Positions 1 to 7,264 are shown, numbered from the stretch's first letter. The stretch: 11,705 nucleotides of DNA from CAIMZW01 sp037135095 (GCA_037135095.1 JBAXKZ010000035.1:1-11705); one strand, 5' to 3'. Notes: generated by a model not told the origin, from the letters alone. Program-made: numbers and translations.

Positions 1-776
1 TCAACTGAAGTTGGAAATTCCTGGCCGTTGATCGCGACCGGACGACCTTGAAAATAGGTGATCGTTACATCTTCGGATTTTATCTCAATGCTTTCATCCC
101 AAAATCGAACGCCCATGATGGGTTCAACTAGTTCGACTGAGGTATCAAGATGTTCCAACCTTTTGGCCTCGTGGGTGGCGCCTAAGATATTGGCATCAGT
201 TGAATAAGCTTTCTCTACGCTGTCGCGATATGGAAGTTTGTTAGCGACTAGCCACTCCGACATCTCTTTACGGCCACCAAGTTCAGCAACAAAGTCAGCA
301 TCAAGCCACGGCTTGTAAATTCGTAGGGCTGGGTTGGCTAACAGGCCATAGCGATAAAACCGTTCAATATCGTTGCCCTTGTAGGTGGAGCCATCGCCCC
401 AAATTGAGACGCCATCTTCGAGCATGGCTCGGACCAGTAATGTGCCGGTTACTGCGCGACCAAGCGGCGTGGTGTTGAAATATTGTTTGCCGCCAGCGCG
501 AATATGGAAGGCGCCGCAGGCTAAAGCAGCCAAGCCTTCTTCGACTAAAGCGAGCTTGCAATCGACCAATCGAGAGAGTTCAGCGCCATATTGTTTGGCC
601 CGACCCGGCACCGAGTCGATATCTGGCTCGTCATACTGGCCTAAATCTGCGGTATAGGTGTATGGAACAGCGCCGTTCGCGCGCATCCAAGCAACGGCAA
701 CGGAGGTGTCGAGACCGCCCGAGAAGGCGATCCCCACACGCTCGCCCACGGGCAAAGAGGCTAGGACCTTTGACAT
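1..776 (-). CDS. argG: Argininosuccinate synthase, long (E. coli-like) class, N-terminal part
   Basis: This enzyme joins citrulline and aspartate using ATP to give argininosuccinate, the penultimate step of arginine synthesis in the cytosol. Reading down from the ATG at 776 gives 258 uninterrupted codons, and the gene continues past the left edge. The PP-loop ATP-binding motif SGGLDTS is at residues 19-25. Further blocks typical of the family are YTADLGQ, FNTTPLGRAVTGT, IWGDGSTYKGNDIERFYRYG and AYSTDANILGATHEAK. The overall wording matches the approximately 447-residue E. coli-type ArgG better than the approximately 400-residue form common in many actinobacteria (from memory of the families). 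The start is set by homology at MSKVLASLPVGERVGIAFSG. No Shine-Dalgarno precedes it, but a TATGCT hexamer lies 6 nt upstream, suggesting a leaderless message. No other arginine gene is visible. Confidence 0.95.
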   Translation of the reverse strand, partial: MSKVLASLPVGERVGIAFSGGLDTSVAVAWMRANGAVPYTYTADLGQYDEPDIDSVPGRAKQYGAELSRLVDCKLALVEEGLAALACGAFHIRAGGKQYFNTTPLGRAVTGTLLVRAMLEDGVSIWGDGSTYKGNDIERFYRYGLLANPALRIYKPWLDADFVAELGGRKEMSEWLVANKLPYRDSVEKAYSTDANILGATHEAKRLEHLDTSVELVEPIMGVRFWDESIEIKSEDVTITYFQGRPVAINGQEFPTSV

Positions 777-782
777 GGAGTC

Positions 783-788
783 AGCATA
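783..788 (-). promoter_or_regulatory. Candidate -10 element for leaderless argG
   Basis: Minus strand TATGCT is separated by 6 nt from the argG ATG, which would put the transcription start at or next to the A of the start codon. No convincing -35 box is seen. The call rests on the same geometry recurring at other starts in this window. Confidence 0.45.
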
Positions 789-792
789 GCGA

Positions 793-821
793 TTGCTTCC
801 CAGATAGACCTTCGGTATCTT
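793..821 (+). promoter_or_regulatory. Candidate promoter for the secreted protein gene
   Basis: TTGCTT (793-798), a 17-nt spacer and TATCTT (816-821) form a plausible sigma-70-like promoter in the short divergent gap next to argG. It would give a leader of about 35-40 nt carrying the GGAG ribosome-binding site at 857-860. The match is only moderate, and the region overlaps the putative argG promoter on the other strand. Confidence 0.35.
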
Positions 822-865
822 TGCGCGAGCAAATCTTGTGGAAACTTCCAACTTACGGAGACCTT

Positions 866-2443
866 GTGAAAAAACTGGCCTACCTACTTATTAGCGCGTC
901 CCTGGTGACTTCGGGCTTGATTTCCGCCGCTCCTGTTTCCGCTGACGATAGCCAGAGCGTTAGCACGCCGGGTTCTGATAGCCAGGGTTCTGATAGCCAG
1001 GGTTCTGATAGCCAAGAGGTTCACAACCCAACGGGTGCAATGCTGGGCTGGGTTTCCAACGACCACCAGACCAAGGGCGACCGGGCGCACAATGGTGCCG
1101 CTGCAGCTTCAACGAGTACTAATCAATTGACCTACCACAATGGTCCAGTCATGGATATCAATACCACTTATGCAATTTACTGGTCACCTGCTGGTCATGC
1201 CATCGCAGCGACAACCTCAAATTTGGTAAATCAATACTTAGGCGATGTCGCAACGAATAGCTCGAGCAATGTTTACGCCAGCACCACCCAGTACTACAGC
1301 CAATATTCTGCAAAGATCACCAAGGCAAGCACAACAACTGTTGGATTAGTAAAGACAAATACTTACACCGCGACCAATACTTTTTCAGTTGGCCAAGTAG
1401 TAGTTGTCTCTGGAATTAAAGCGACATCCTCTGCGCTTTCGACTTGGTACAACATAACTGGAGCTGTGCTTAGTGCATCGGCAACTTCCTTCACCTTGTC
1501 AGCAACTGGCAGCGGTGTCACGACGTACAACTCAGCCGGAACTGCGATTCAAAGCGCGAAGACTCAAATCCAAACTGCCAGCACTTTTTCGTCGGCGACA
1601 AATGTGGTTTATGACACGACCGCGCTACCAACCAGCGGTTGCAAGACCACAGCGATCACAACGGCCTGCTTAACTGATGCTCAGCTTCAAACTGAACTAA
1701 AGAAAGTTATGACCGCTAAAGGTTGGACCGGCGGCAACCACAAGCTCTACTTTATTTTCACAGGTCAGGGCATTGGAAGCTGTTCAGGTACAAGTTGTGC
1801 TTATACCTATTACTGCGCCTATCACAGCTGGATTGGCTCTGGCCCAACTGCAACGTTATATGCAAATATGCCTTACGCCGACAATATAAATGGCTGCGCC
1901 AGCGGAACCACCCCAAATAACGATGTTGCTGGCGATGGTTACATCAATCTGATTAGCCACGAGCATGCCGAAGCGATTACCGATCCAACTGGCACCGGTT
2001 GGTACGCCGCTACTGGTAATGAAAATGGCGATAACTGTGCTTGGTATTTTGGTCAACTCAGCGGGGTTCAATCTGCCGCAACGCTAACCGTGTCAGCGGT
2101 AAAACCGTCCTATGTAATTAGCACTACCTCGTACGCACTTGCTGGTTACACAACGTATGTAACTTCTGCCAATACCGTCGCAGTGGGTCAAACCGTGCAA
2201 ATCACTGGATTGTCGCCAGCCGGTTACAACGGAACTTTCGTTGTGGCAGCAAGCTCCTCGACTTCAATCACGGTGGCTAACGCAACTACCGGCACGGCCA
2301 CTGGCACTGGTTCCGTAAGCGTTCTGGCTCCAACTTGGTACAACCAGACGATCAATGGGCACAACTATGCGCTTCAACTCGAGTGGAGTAATGCTGCAAA
2401 TAACAACACCGGAGGCTGTGTTTCTAGCTCGCTAATCTCCTAG
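866..2443 (+). CDS. Secreted Phi_1/EXORDIUM-like protein with HEHAE motif and two beta-rich modules
   Basis: The start is the GTG at 866, preceded by GGAG at 857-860; the frame stays open upstream but that part overlaps argG and is not needed. The 525-residue product opens with a signal peptide (KK, then a hydrophobic core, with likely cleavage after VSA at residue 26). A Ser/Asp-rich linker follows, with three GSDSQ repeats at residues 36-50. The core contains YHNGPVMDI, TYAIYWSP, a HEHAEAITDP motif at 365-374, ENGDNCAW at 386-393 and a C-terminal QTINGHNYALQLEWSNA. These resemble bacterial relatives of phosphate-induced protein 1 (EXORDIUM family); this is recognised from memory and the function is unknown. 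HExxE may bind a metal, but protease activity is not established. Eight cysteines in the mature protein suggest disulfides. Two similar beta-rich stretches, at about 155-228 and 406-488, look inserted into the core. It has no LPXTG or C-terminal anchor, so it is probably released. Confidence 0.8.
   Translation: MKKLAYLLISASLVTSGLISAAPVSADDSQSVSTPGSDSQGSDSQGSDSQEVHNPTGAMLGWVSNDHQTKGDRAHNGAAAASTSTNQLTYHNGPVMDINTTYAIYWSPAGHAIAATTSNLVNQYLGDVATNSSSNVYASTTQYYSQYSAKITKASTTTVGLVKTNTYTATNTFSVGQVVVVSGIKATSSALSTWYNITGAVLSASATSFTLSATGSGVTTYNSAGTAIQSAKTQIQTASTFSSATNVVYDTTALPTSGCKTTAITTACLTDAQLQTELKKVMTAKGWTGGNHKLYFIFTGQGIGSCSGTSCAYTYYCAYHSWIGSGPTATLYANMPYADNINGCASGTTPNNDVAGDGYINLISHEHAEAITDPTGTGWYAATGNENGDNCAWYFGQLSGVQSAATLTVSAVKPSYVISTTSYALAGYTTYVTSANTVAVGQTVQITGLSPAGYNGTFVVAASSSTSITVANATTGTATGTGSVSVLAPTWYNQTINGHNYALQLEWSNAANNNTGGCVSSSLIS
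971..1015 (+). repeat. Three tandem 15-bp repeats encoding GSDSQ
   Basis: Units start at 971, 986 and 1001 and read GGTTCTGATAGCCAG, the third ending in A instead of G. A partial relative (gatagccag) sits just upstream at 947-955. Each unit keeps the frame and encodes GSDSQ, forming a flexible acidic linker right after the signal peptide. Near-identity at DNA level points to recent slippage expansion. Confidence 0.9.
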
Positions 2444-2446
2444 AAT
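2441..2446 (+). promoter_or_regulatory. Candidate -10 element overlapping the preceding stop codon
   Basis: TAGAAT begins with the TAG stop of the secreted protein gene and is followed by exactly 6 nt and then the ATG at 2453. This is the leaderless geometry seen at other starts here. No Shine-Dalgarno is present before 2453, which supports separate leaderless expression over simple read-through translation. No strong -35 is visible. Confidence 0.4.
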
Positions 2447-2452
2447 TGGCCC

Positions 2453-2806
2453 ATGGCCGAATTAATTCGAGAAGGTAATGATCTAGTTTTAGTCCTTTCA
2501 AAGAAAGAGCAAGTTTTCGCGCTTAACCGCACCCAGCGTGCTCCGATCTCAAAGTTTAAATCGGTATCAGCACACGAAGATTTGTGGGCTCGGGGCATCT
2601 TAAAAGGGTTACGTATGCCAGGGACTGGTCTGCCATACAAAGTTCTCTATGGCACCATGCGCTATCCCGGGGGCAAAGATTTCACGGCAATTTACGGCCG
2701 TGGGCCAGGTTTCGTTATGACTTTTGATGGCTTACCGTTCAAGCGTTGGATCTTTACCTCCGACCTATCCGAAAGTGGCATGAACTTAATACTTGAAAAT
2801 TCGTAA
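2453..2806 (+). CDS. Small conserved actinobacterial-type protein, possible PH-like fold
   Basis: This is a 117-residue soluble protein with no signal peptide or membrane segment. Its pattern is an N-terminal strand-rich part (LVLVLSKKEQVFAL), then ARGILKGLRMPGTGLPYKVLYGTMRY, then GGKDFTAIYGRGPGFVMTFDGLPFKRWIFTSD. This resembles small uncharacterised actinobacterial proteins that I recall as PH-like beta-barrels; the fold is an inference and no function is assigned. The start ATG lies 9 nt after the upstream stop and has no Shine-Dalgarno, only a TAGAAT box 6 nt before it. The stop codon abuts the stop of the convergent oxidoreductase operon with no base between them. A frame on the opposite strand in this stretch is a shadow. 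Confidence 0.7.
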   Translation: MAELIREGNDLVLVLSKKEQVFALNRTQRAPISKFKSVSAHEDLWARGILKGLRMPGTGLPYKVLYGTMRYPGGKDFTAIYGRGPGFVMTFDGLPFKRWIFTSDLSESGMNLILENS

Positions 2807-4426
2807 TTAGGAGCGTTCTACTTCCATATCGATTGCGCCACAAGGGCACTCGTTGGCACAGATACCGCACCCTTTGCAGTAATCCAAGTTAATTTCGTAT
2901 TTGCCGTTTTCCAATTTTATAACGGCGTTATCAGGGCAGACACCAAAGCAGTTATCGCATCCGAAACAATTTCCGCAGGATAAACATCTGCGAGCTTCAA
3001 ATACCGCAGTTTCGGCATCCAAACCTTGAACTACTTCGGCAAAGTTTGAGGCGCGACGCGCAGCATCTAGCTTTGGTCGAACCGTCTTTGGGGCATCTGA
3101 GTAGTACCAAGTATTTAATCGATCGAAGGCGGCAAGTGCAGGTCGTTCGGCGTGAACAAAATTCTCGCCTTGAAGCCAGGAATCAATAGCTCGAGCAGCA
3201 TGCTTTCCGTGACCGATGGCATTTGTAGCAGTGCGCTCCCCCGGTACCGCATCGCCGCCGGCAAAGAGTCCTTTGCGGCCTGTCATTAAAAAGCCATCAA
3301 CATCAATTACGCCATCTTCAACTTTAATCTCCGACATTCCTTCAATGACACTCAGATCTACTTCTTGACCCAGCGCCAAAATTACGGAGTCGGCATCGAG
3401 ATCTTCGAACTCACCAGTTGGTTGTGGGAAGCCAGAGTCATCCAACGCCATCTTTTCAATGGTTACTTTGCCTTCATCGACACGGGAGACGGTAGAGAGC
3501 CAGCGCATAACAATGCCTTCATCTAACGCTTCCTTTAATTCGACTTCATGCGCCGGCATCTTTTCTTGGGTACGTCGGTACACCACGATTGCTTCGTAGG
3601 CTCCCAGACGTCGAGCAGTACGAGCAGCATCCAATGCGGTATTGCCACCACCATAGACAACAACGCGTCGACCAAGAAGTGGTGGTTGGCCATCGGCGGT
3701 CATGTGAAGAACTGAGACGGCATCCAAAATTCTGGCGGTGTCGCCGGCTGGAATAAAGGCACGCTTTCCTAGGTGGGCACCAATTGCCAGGAAGACCGCA
3801 TCAAAACCTTCGGCGAAAGTTGCCTCCGCATTTTCAACCTTGGAGTTACATTCGATTTTGACCCCAAGATTTACGATGCGCGAAATTTCGGCATCTAATA
3901 CTTCGCGCGGCAACCGATAGGCCGGAATTCCGTACCGCATCATGCCACCAGCGGCTGCAGCGCTTTCGCGGATAGTTACATCGTGGCCCTTCATCGCCAA
4001 TTGATAGGCAGCTGAAAGTCCAGAAGGACCGGAACCAATAATCAAAATGCGCTTGCCGCTTGGCGCGGCTGTTAGCTTAAATTGCCATCCCTGCTTAATG
4101 GCTTCATCACCAAGGAATCGTTCGACTGAATTTATTCCAACCGCTTCATCTACCTCAGCACGATTGCATGCGGTCTGGCAGGGGTGGTAACAAATTCGGC
4201 CCATGATTGCTGGAAGTGGATTGTCGCGCACTAAGTTGCGCCAAGCTTGTTCATAATTTCCGGCTTCGCCTTCGTATAACCAACCTTGAACATCTTCACC
4301 AGCTGGGCAAGCATCGTTGCAGGGTGGGAGGCGATTGACATAGACCGGACGCTCATTGCGCCAACTGCCTGTGTGATTGGCTAAGGAGGAACCAATATTT
4401 AACGTTATAGCAAAGGGCTTATCCAC
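2807..4426 (-). CDS. GltD-like FAD/NAD(P)H oxidoreductase fused to PorD-type 2x[4Fe-4S] ferredoxin (2-oxoacid oxidoreductase electron-transfer subunit)
   Basis: This is the last gene of the 2-oxoacid oxidoreductase operon. Domain order (GTG-start numbering): an N-terminal Fe-S domain as in glutamate synthase small subunit and dihydropyrimidine dehydrogenase (Cys 36, 40, 79, 83, 87); an FAD-binding GSGPSG at about 131; an NAD(P)-binding GGGNTA followed by RRTQEKMP; and an FAD-closing GLFAGGD. The C-terminal 60 residues form a ferredoxin with CxxCxxCxxxCP (inside CLSCGNCFGCDNCFGVCP) and CxxCxxCxxxCPCGAI. Expected role: carry electrons from the TPP subunits to NAD(P), or the reverse. The GTG at 4426 is preferred because AAGAGG lies 6 nt upstream and it overlaps the beta stop by 8 nt, as alpha does with gamma. 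An ATG at 4450 would add 8 residues but has no Shine-Dalgarno. The gene is intact, with all cluster cysteines present. Confidence 0.9.
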   Translation of the reverse strand: MDKPFAITLNIGSSLANHTGSWRNERPVYVNRLPPCNDACPAGEDVQGWLYEGEAGNYEQAWRNLVRDNPLPAIMGRICYHPCQTACNRAEVDEAVGINSVERFLGDEAIKQGWQFKLTAAPSGKRILIIGSGPSGLSAAYQLAMKGHDVTIRESAAAAGGMMRYGIPAYRLPREVLDAEISRIVNLGVKIECNSKVENAEATFAEGFDAVFLAIGAHLGKRAFIPAGDTARILDAVSVLHMTADGQPPLLGRRVVVYGGGNTALDAARTARRLGAYEAIVVYRRTQEKMPAHEVELKEALDEGIVMRWLSTVSRVDEGKVTIEKMALDDSGFPQPTGEFEDLDADSVILALGQEVDLSVIEGMSEIKVEDGVIDVDGFLMTGRKGLFAGGDAVPGERTATNAIGHGKHAARAIDSWLQGENFVHAERPALAAFDRLNTWYYSDAPKTVRPKLDAARRASNFAEVVQGLDAETAVFEARRCLSCGNCFGCDNCFGVCPDNAVIKLENGKYEINLDYCKGCGICANECPCGAIDMEVERS

Positions 4427-5432
4427 GGGCGACCTCTTGGGTGTTTTCATCGGTTAACTGGTATTTGGCAATGTTGCGATCGGCAATTGATTGAATTGCT
4501 TCTAATAATTCTGGTCGACCATTTGCACCAAAGAGGTGCGCAAAACGTTTCTGCGGCTTTAAGTAATCCACTACTTTTACCAAACGGCGGATCTTCTTCA
4601 CCGTAGTAACTTCACCATATTCAGCTTCGAAGACTGGAAATAAACCAGACTCAGCCGCCATGCGCGCTAATTGAATCGTCTCTTCGGATCGAGAGCCCCA
4701 ACCCAATGGGCAAGGAACCAAAATATGTAAATAGCGAGCTCCATGGAAAGTCATGGCCTTCTTTACCTTGGCTTCCAAGTCATGGAGGTCAGCGACCGTC
4801 GCGGTTGCGACATATGGAATGCCATGTGCCATTGCAATTACTGGAAGGTTTTTCCCTTGCGTGAAAGAAGCACCAGGATTTGCTCCTACCGCGTGAGTGG
4901 TATTAGTTCGAGCCGCTGGCGGAGTGGCACCAGAGCGCTGAACGCCGGTATTCATATAGGCCTCGTTGTCGTAACAGATGTAAAGCACATCATCATTACG
5001 TTCAAACATTCCTGATAGCGGACCAAAACCAATATCGACCGTACCGCCATCGCCGCCTTGAGCGATCACTCGTATATCTTCTTTGCCTTGAGCGCGAAGC
5101 GCCGCTGCAACGCCAGTAGCAACAGCCGAAGCGTTACCAAATAGCGAATGCAACCAAGGTAGGCGCCAAGAAGTTTCTGGATAAGGGGTCGAAAAGACTT
5201 CCAGGCAACCAGTTGCATTAACAGCCACGATCTTGCCATCGGTTGCCGCCATCGCAGCGTCCAACGCGTAACGAGCGCCAAGCGCTTCGCCACAACCCTG
5301 ACAAGCACGGTGGCCGGATGTTAATGAGTTTGTGCGGCCCGGGCGAGATTGCTCCGAAAGCGATTCTTCATCGAGCAAGCGATTGCCAACCGCAAAGGAA
5401 CCTACCTGATAAAACTTTAGTGGTGTGCTCAT
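4419..5432 (-). CDS. 2-oxoacid:acceptor oxidoreductase beta subunit (TPP-binding, PorB-like)
   Basis: This 337-residue subunit binds thiamine pyrophosphate and the proximal [4Fe-4S] cluster of a pyruvate-type oxidoreductase. The TPP/Mg motif runs from GGDGG near 126-130 to YDNEAYMNTG at 154-163. Four cysteines match the cluster ligands expected in PorB and the matching region of PFOR: C44 and C47 (CQGCGE), C76 (NATGCLEVF) and C241 (VPCPLGWG). Its start ATG overlaps the alpha stop in an ATGA arrangement, so translation is probably coupled. The first approximately 35 residues (FYQVGSFAVGNRLL) precede the core domain. Pyruvate is the likeliest substrate by family, but another 2-oxoacid such as oxoglutarate, an aryl or branched-chain oxoacid, or oxalate cannot be excluded. 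Confidence 0.92.
   Translation of the reverse strand: MSTPLKFYQVGSFAVGNRLLDEESLSEQSRPGRTNSLTSGHRACQGCGEALGARYALDAAMAATDGKIVAVNATGCLEVFSTPYPETSWRLPWLHSLFGNASAVATGVAAALRAQGKEDIRVIAQGGDGGTVDIGFGPLSGMFERNDDVLYICYDNEAYMNTGVQRSGATPPAARTNTTHAVGANPGASFTQGKNLPVIAMAHGIPYVATATVADLHDLEAKVKKAMTFHGARYLHILVPCPLGWGSRSEETIQLARMAAESGLFPVFEAEYGEVTTVKKIRRLVKVVDYLKPQKRFAHLFGANGRPELLEAIQSIADRNIAKYQLTDENTQEVARG
4433..4438 (-). promoter_or_regulatory. Shine-Dalgarno supporting GTG start at 4426
   Basis: Minus strand AAGAGG lies inside the end of the beta gene, 6 nt before the GTG. It favours this start over the upstream ATG at 4450, which has no comparable site. Confidence 0.5.
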
Positions 5433-6685
5433 CGGGCACCTAAATCCTTCAGTAAGTTTTCCGCCATCGGACCAGATTTCCGTTCGGAAGCGGCACGTTC
5501 CAATTCGCGATCGATCAACTTATGGTTGAGATCGGTAAAGGTCAGATCTGGCATAGTGCCTTCGTAGGTATCGTTAACAATTTTACGAATTAGGTCACGA
5601 GTTATTGGTCTTCCACCCAAGCCAGAGATTGCCGTGAAAATTGGAATATTGCTCCCGGCCATTGCAGTACGAATATTCGAGGAAACGATGCCACCAATTC
5701 CGGGGGCAAAGGCGCGTTCGATCACCACAACTTGCTTTGTCTTAGAAAGAGCATCGTTGACGGCATCTAATGGAAATGGTCGGAATGAAGTTATTCCGAG
5801 AACACCGACCTTCTTTCCAGCCTCCCGAAATTCTTCAACGACATCCTTGATCGTGCCAAGTACTGATCCCAAAGCTACCAAGACAACATCGGCATCATCC
5901 AATAAATATTTGGTTACCAAGCCATCGGCATCATGCTCACCAGCTGCGCGGCGCCCGAAAACCGATTCGAATTTCTGCGAAATTTCTGGAAGTAACTGGA
6001 GCGCTTGAAGTTGCTTGATGTGGGCTAAGTAGCGCACTTCGGTGAAAGCTTCTGGACCAACCATGGCGCCTATTGAGACTGGGTCAGCAGGGTCCAAAAC
6101 TTGGCGTGGTACATATGGTGGCAAGAATTGATCAACTAATTCAGTGCTTACAACATCAATCTCTTCCATGGCATGTGTTAATACAAAGCCATCCATACAA
6201 ACCATTACCGGCAACGAAACTTCTTCGGCTAATCGGAAAGCCAAGATATGAAGGTCAGCTGCTGATTGATTGTCTTGAGCATAAAGTTGAATCCAGCCGG
6301 AATCGCGTTGGCTCATTGCATCGCTGTGGTCATTCCAAATATTGATTGGGGCACCAATGGCACGGTTGGCCAGGGTCATAACAATTGGAAGCCCTAACCC
6401 CGAAGCGTTATAAACGGGCTCAACCATGAATAACAAGCCTTGGCTGGCGGTAGCGGTATATGCCCGAGCTCCGGTTGCCGATGCGCCAATTGCCACCGAC
6501 ATCGCGGAAAATTCCGACTCCACATTTACAAATTCACAGTCACTAATTCCACCAAGGCGAACGATTTCATCCAGCGCCTCGACAATGTGGGTTTGCGGTG
6601 AGATGGGATAAGCACAGATTACGGCTGGCCGGCAGGCGGCGATCGTTTCAGCCACGGCACGCGAGCCTTCCATTTGCTTAAGCAT
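5429..6685 (-). CDS. 2-oxoacid:acceptor oxidoreductase alpha subunit (PorA-like)
   Basis: This 418-residue subunit contains the pyrimidine-binding half of the TPP site plus the following PorA domains. Visible motifs are YPISPQTHIVE at 26-36 (Ser29 where classic PFOR has the YPITP threonine), ESEFSAM at 56-62 with Glu58 in the place expected to activate TPP, and ANRAI with Arg108, which aligns with the substrate carboxylate-binding Arg of PFOR. WNDHSDAMSQRDSGW follows. These alignments are from memory of the family. The start is well supported: GAGGAG at 6693-6698 lies 7 nt upstream inside the gamma gene, and the ATG overlaps the gamma stop by 8 nt. The 4-nt overlap with beta shows the operon continues. 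No truncation is seen. Confidence 0.92.
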   Translation of the reverse strand: MLKQMEGSRAVAETIAACRPAVICAYPISPQTHIVEALDEIVRLGGISDCEFVNVESEFSAMSVAIGASATGARAYTATASQGLLFMVEPVYNASGLGLPIVMTLANRAIGAPINIWNDHSDAMSQRDSGWIQLYAQDNQSAADLHILAFRLAEEVSLPVMVCMDGFVLTHAMEEIDVVSTELVDQFLPPYVPRQVLDPADPVSIGAMVGPEAFTEVRYLAHIKQLQALQLLPEISQKFESVFGRRAAGEHDADGLVTKYLLDDADVVLVALGSVLGTIKDVVEEFREAGKKVGVLGITSFRPFPLDAVNDALSKTKQVVVIERAFAPGIGGIVSSNIRTAMAGSNIPIFTAISGLGGRPITRDLIRKIVNDTYEGTMPDLTFTDLNHKLIDRELERAASERKSGPMAENLLKDLGAR

Positions 6686-7259
6686 GCTTTAACTCCTCAA
6701 GTTCCAACATTACAAATTCGTAGGCCTCTGTGGCTGCAGCGATATTTCCAGCGGCAATCTTGGCCGGGAAGCGATCTGCGATGGCCGAAGTAACACTCTC
6801 TAGTTTTACCAATCCGGTTGCCGCGGCAAAGCCGCCTAATAAGGCAGCGTTCGGCATTGCTCGCCCAACATGTTTAAGGGCAATTTCCGAAGCTGGAACG
6901 ATGAGGTTACGTGCGGCGGATCGACCCTCGACATACTCCCCCAACCCAAGTTCGGCGAAAGATTTGGTCGTGTTAATTAACAGGTAACCGGAAGGATCCG
7001 AACCTGCAAAGACATCAACTGAGTGAAGCAAGGTTGGATCTTGGATGATAATTGCATCTGGTTGCAATACTGGTTCGCGCAAGCGGATCTGCTTTTCGCT
7101 GATGCGACAGTAAGCAACCACTGGTGCGCCGGTGCGTTCCGATCCAAAACTCGGAAAAGCTTGGGCATGAAGTCCATCTTGAAATACTGCGACGCTGAGA
7201 AGTTCGGCGGCCGTCACTACGCCTTGTCCACCTCTCCCGTGGATTCGAACTTGAAACAC
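6678..7259 (-). CDS. 2-oxoacid:acceptor oxidoreductase gamma subunit (PorG-like)
   Basis: This is the first gene of the oxidoreductase operon. The 193-residue product opens with FQVRIHGRGGQGVVTAAELLS, the hallmark of the gamma (CoA-associated) domain. It continues with QAFPSFGSERTGAPVVAYCRI and a C-terminal NAALLGGFAAATGLV. I chose the GTG at 7259 because family members usually begin MFQVRIHGRGGQG. A frame extension to an ATG at 7310 adds 17 residues (ENSVFHYFWRLRLS) that do not look like this family and run through a dyad repeat. No Shine-Dalgarno precedes the GTG, but TACGAT lies 5 nt upstream, suggesting leaderless transcription. Alpha, beta and the flavoprotein follow with overlaps. Confidence 0.9.
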   Translation of the reverse strand: MFQVRIHGRGGQGVVTAAELLSVAVFQDGLHAQAFPSFGSERTGAPVVAYCRISEKQIRLREPVLQPDAIIIQDPTLLHSVDVFAGSDPSGYLLINTTKSFAELGLGEYVEGRSAARNLIVPASEIALKHVGRAMPNAALLGGFAAATGLVKLESVTSAIADRFPAKIAAGNIAAATEAYEFVMLELEELKHA

Positions 7260-7264
7260 GCTTA

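Noticed and set aside
385..657. Plus-strand open frame within argG
   Set aside because: It lies entirely inside a strongly supported argG reading frame and shows no recognisable motif or ribosome-binding site.
662..865. N-terminal extension of the secreted protein gene to an upstream ATG
   Set aside because: It overlaps the argG start on the other strand, is Arg-rich and unlike a protein start, and would bury the clear signal peptide; GTG at 866 has a good ribosome-binding site.
971..1015. Tandem repeats as a CRISPR array
   Set aside because: Units are contiguous 15-mers without spacers and lie within a coding frame.
5634..6008. 124-residue plus-strand frame inside the alpha subunit gene
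   Set aside because: The minus-strand frame carries clear PorA motifs; this one has none.
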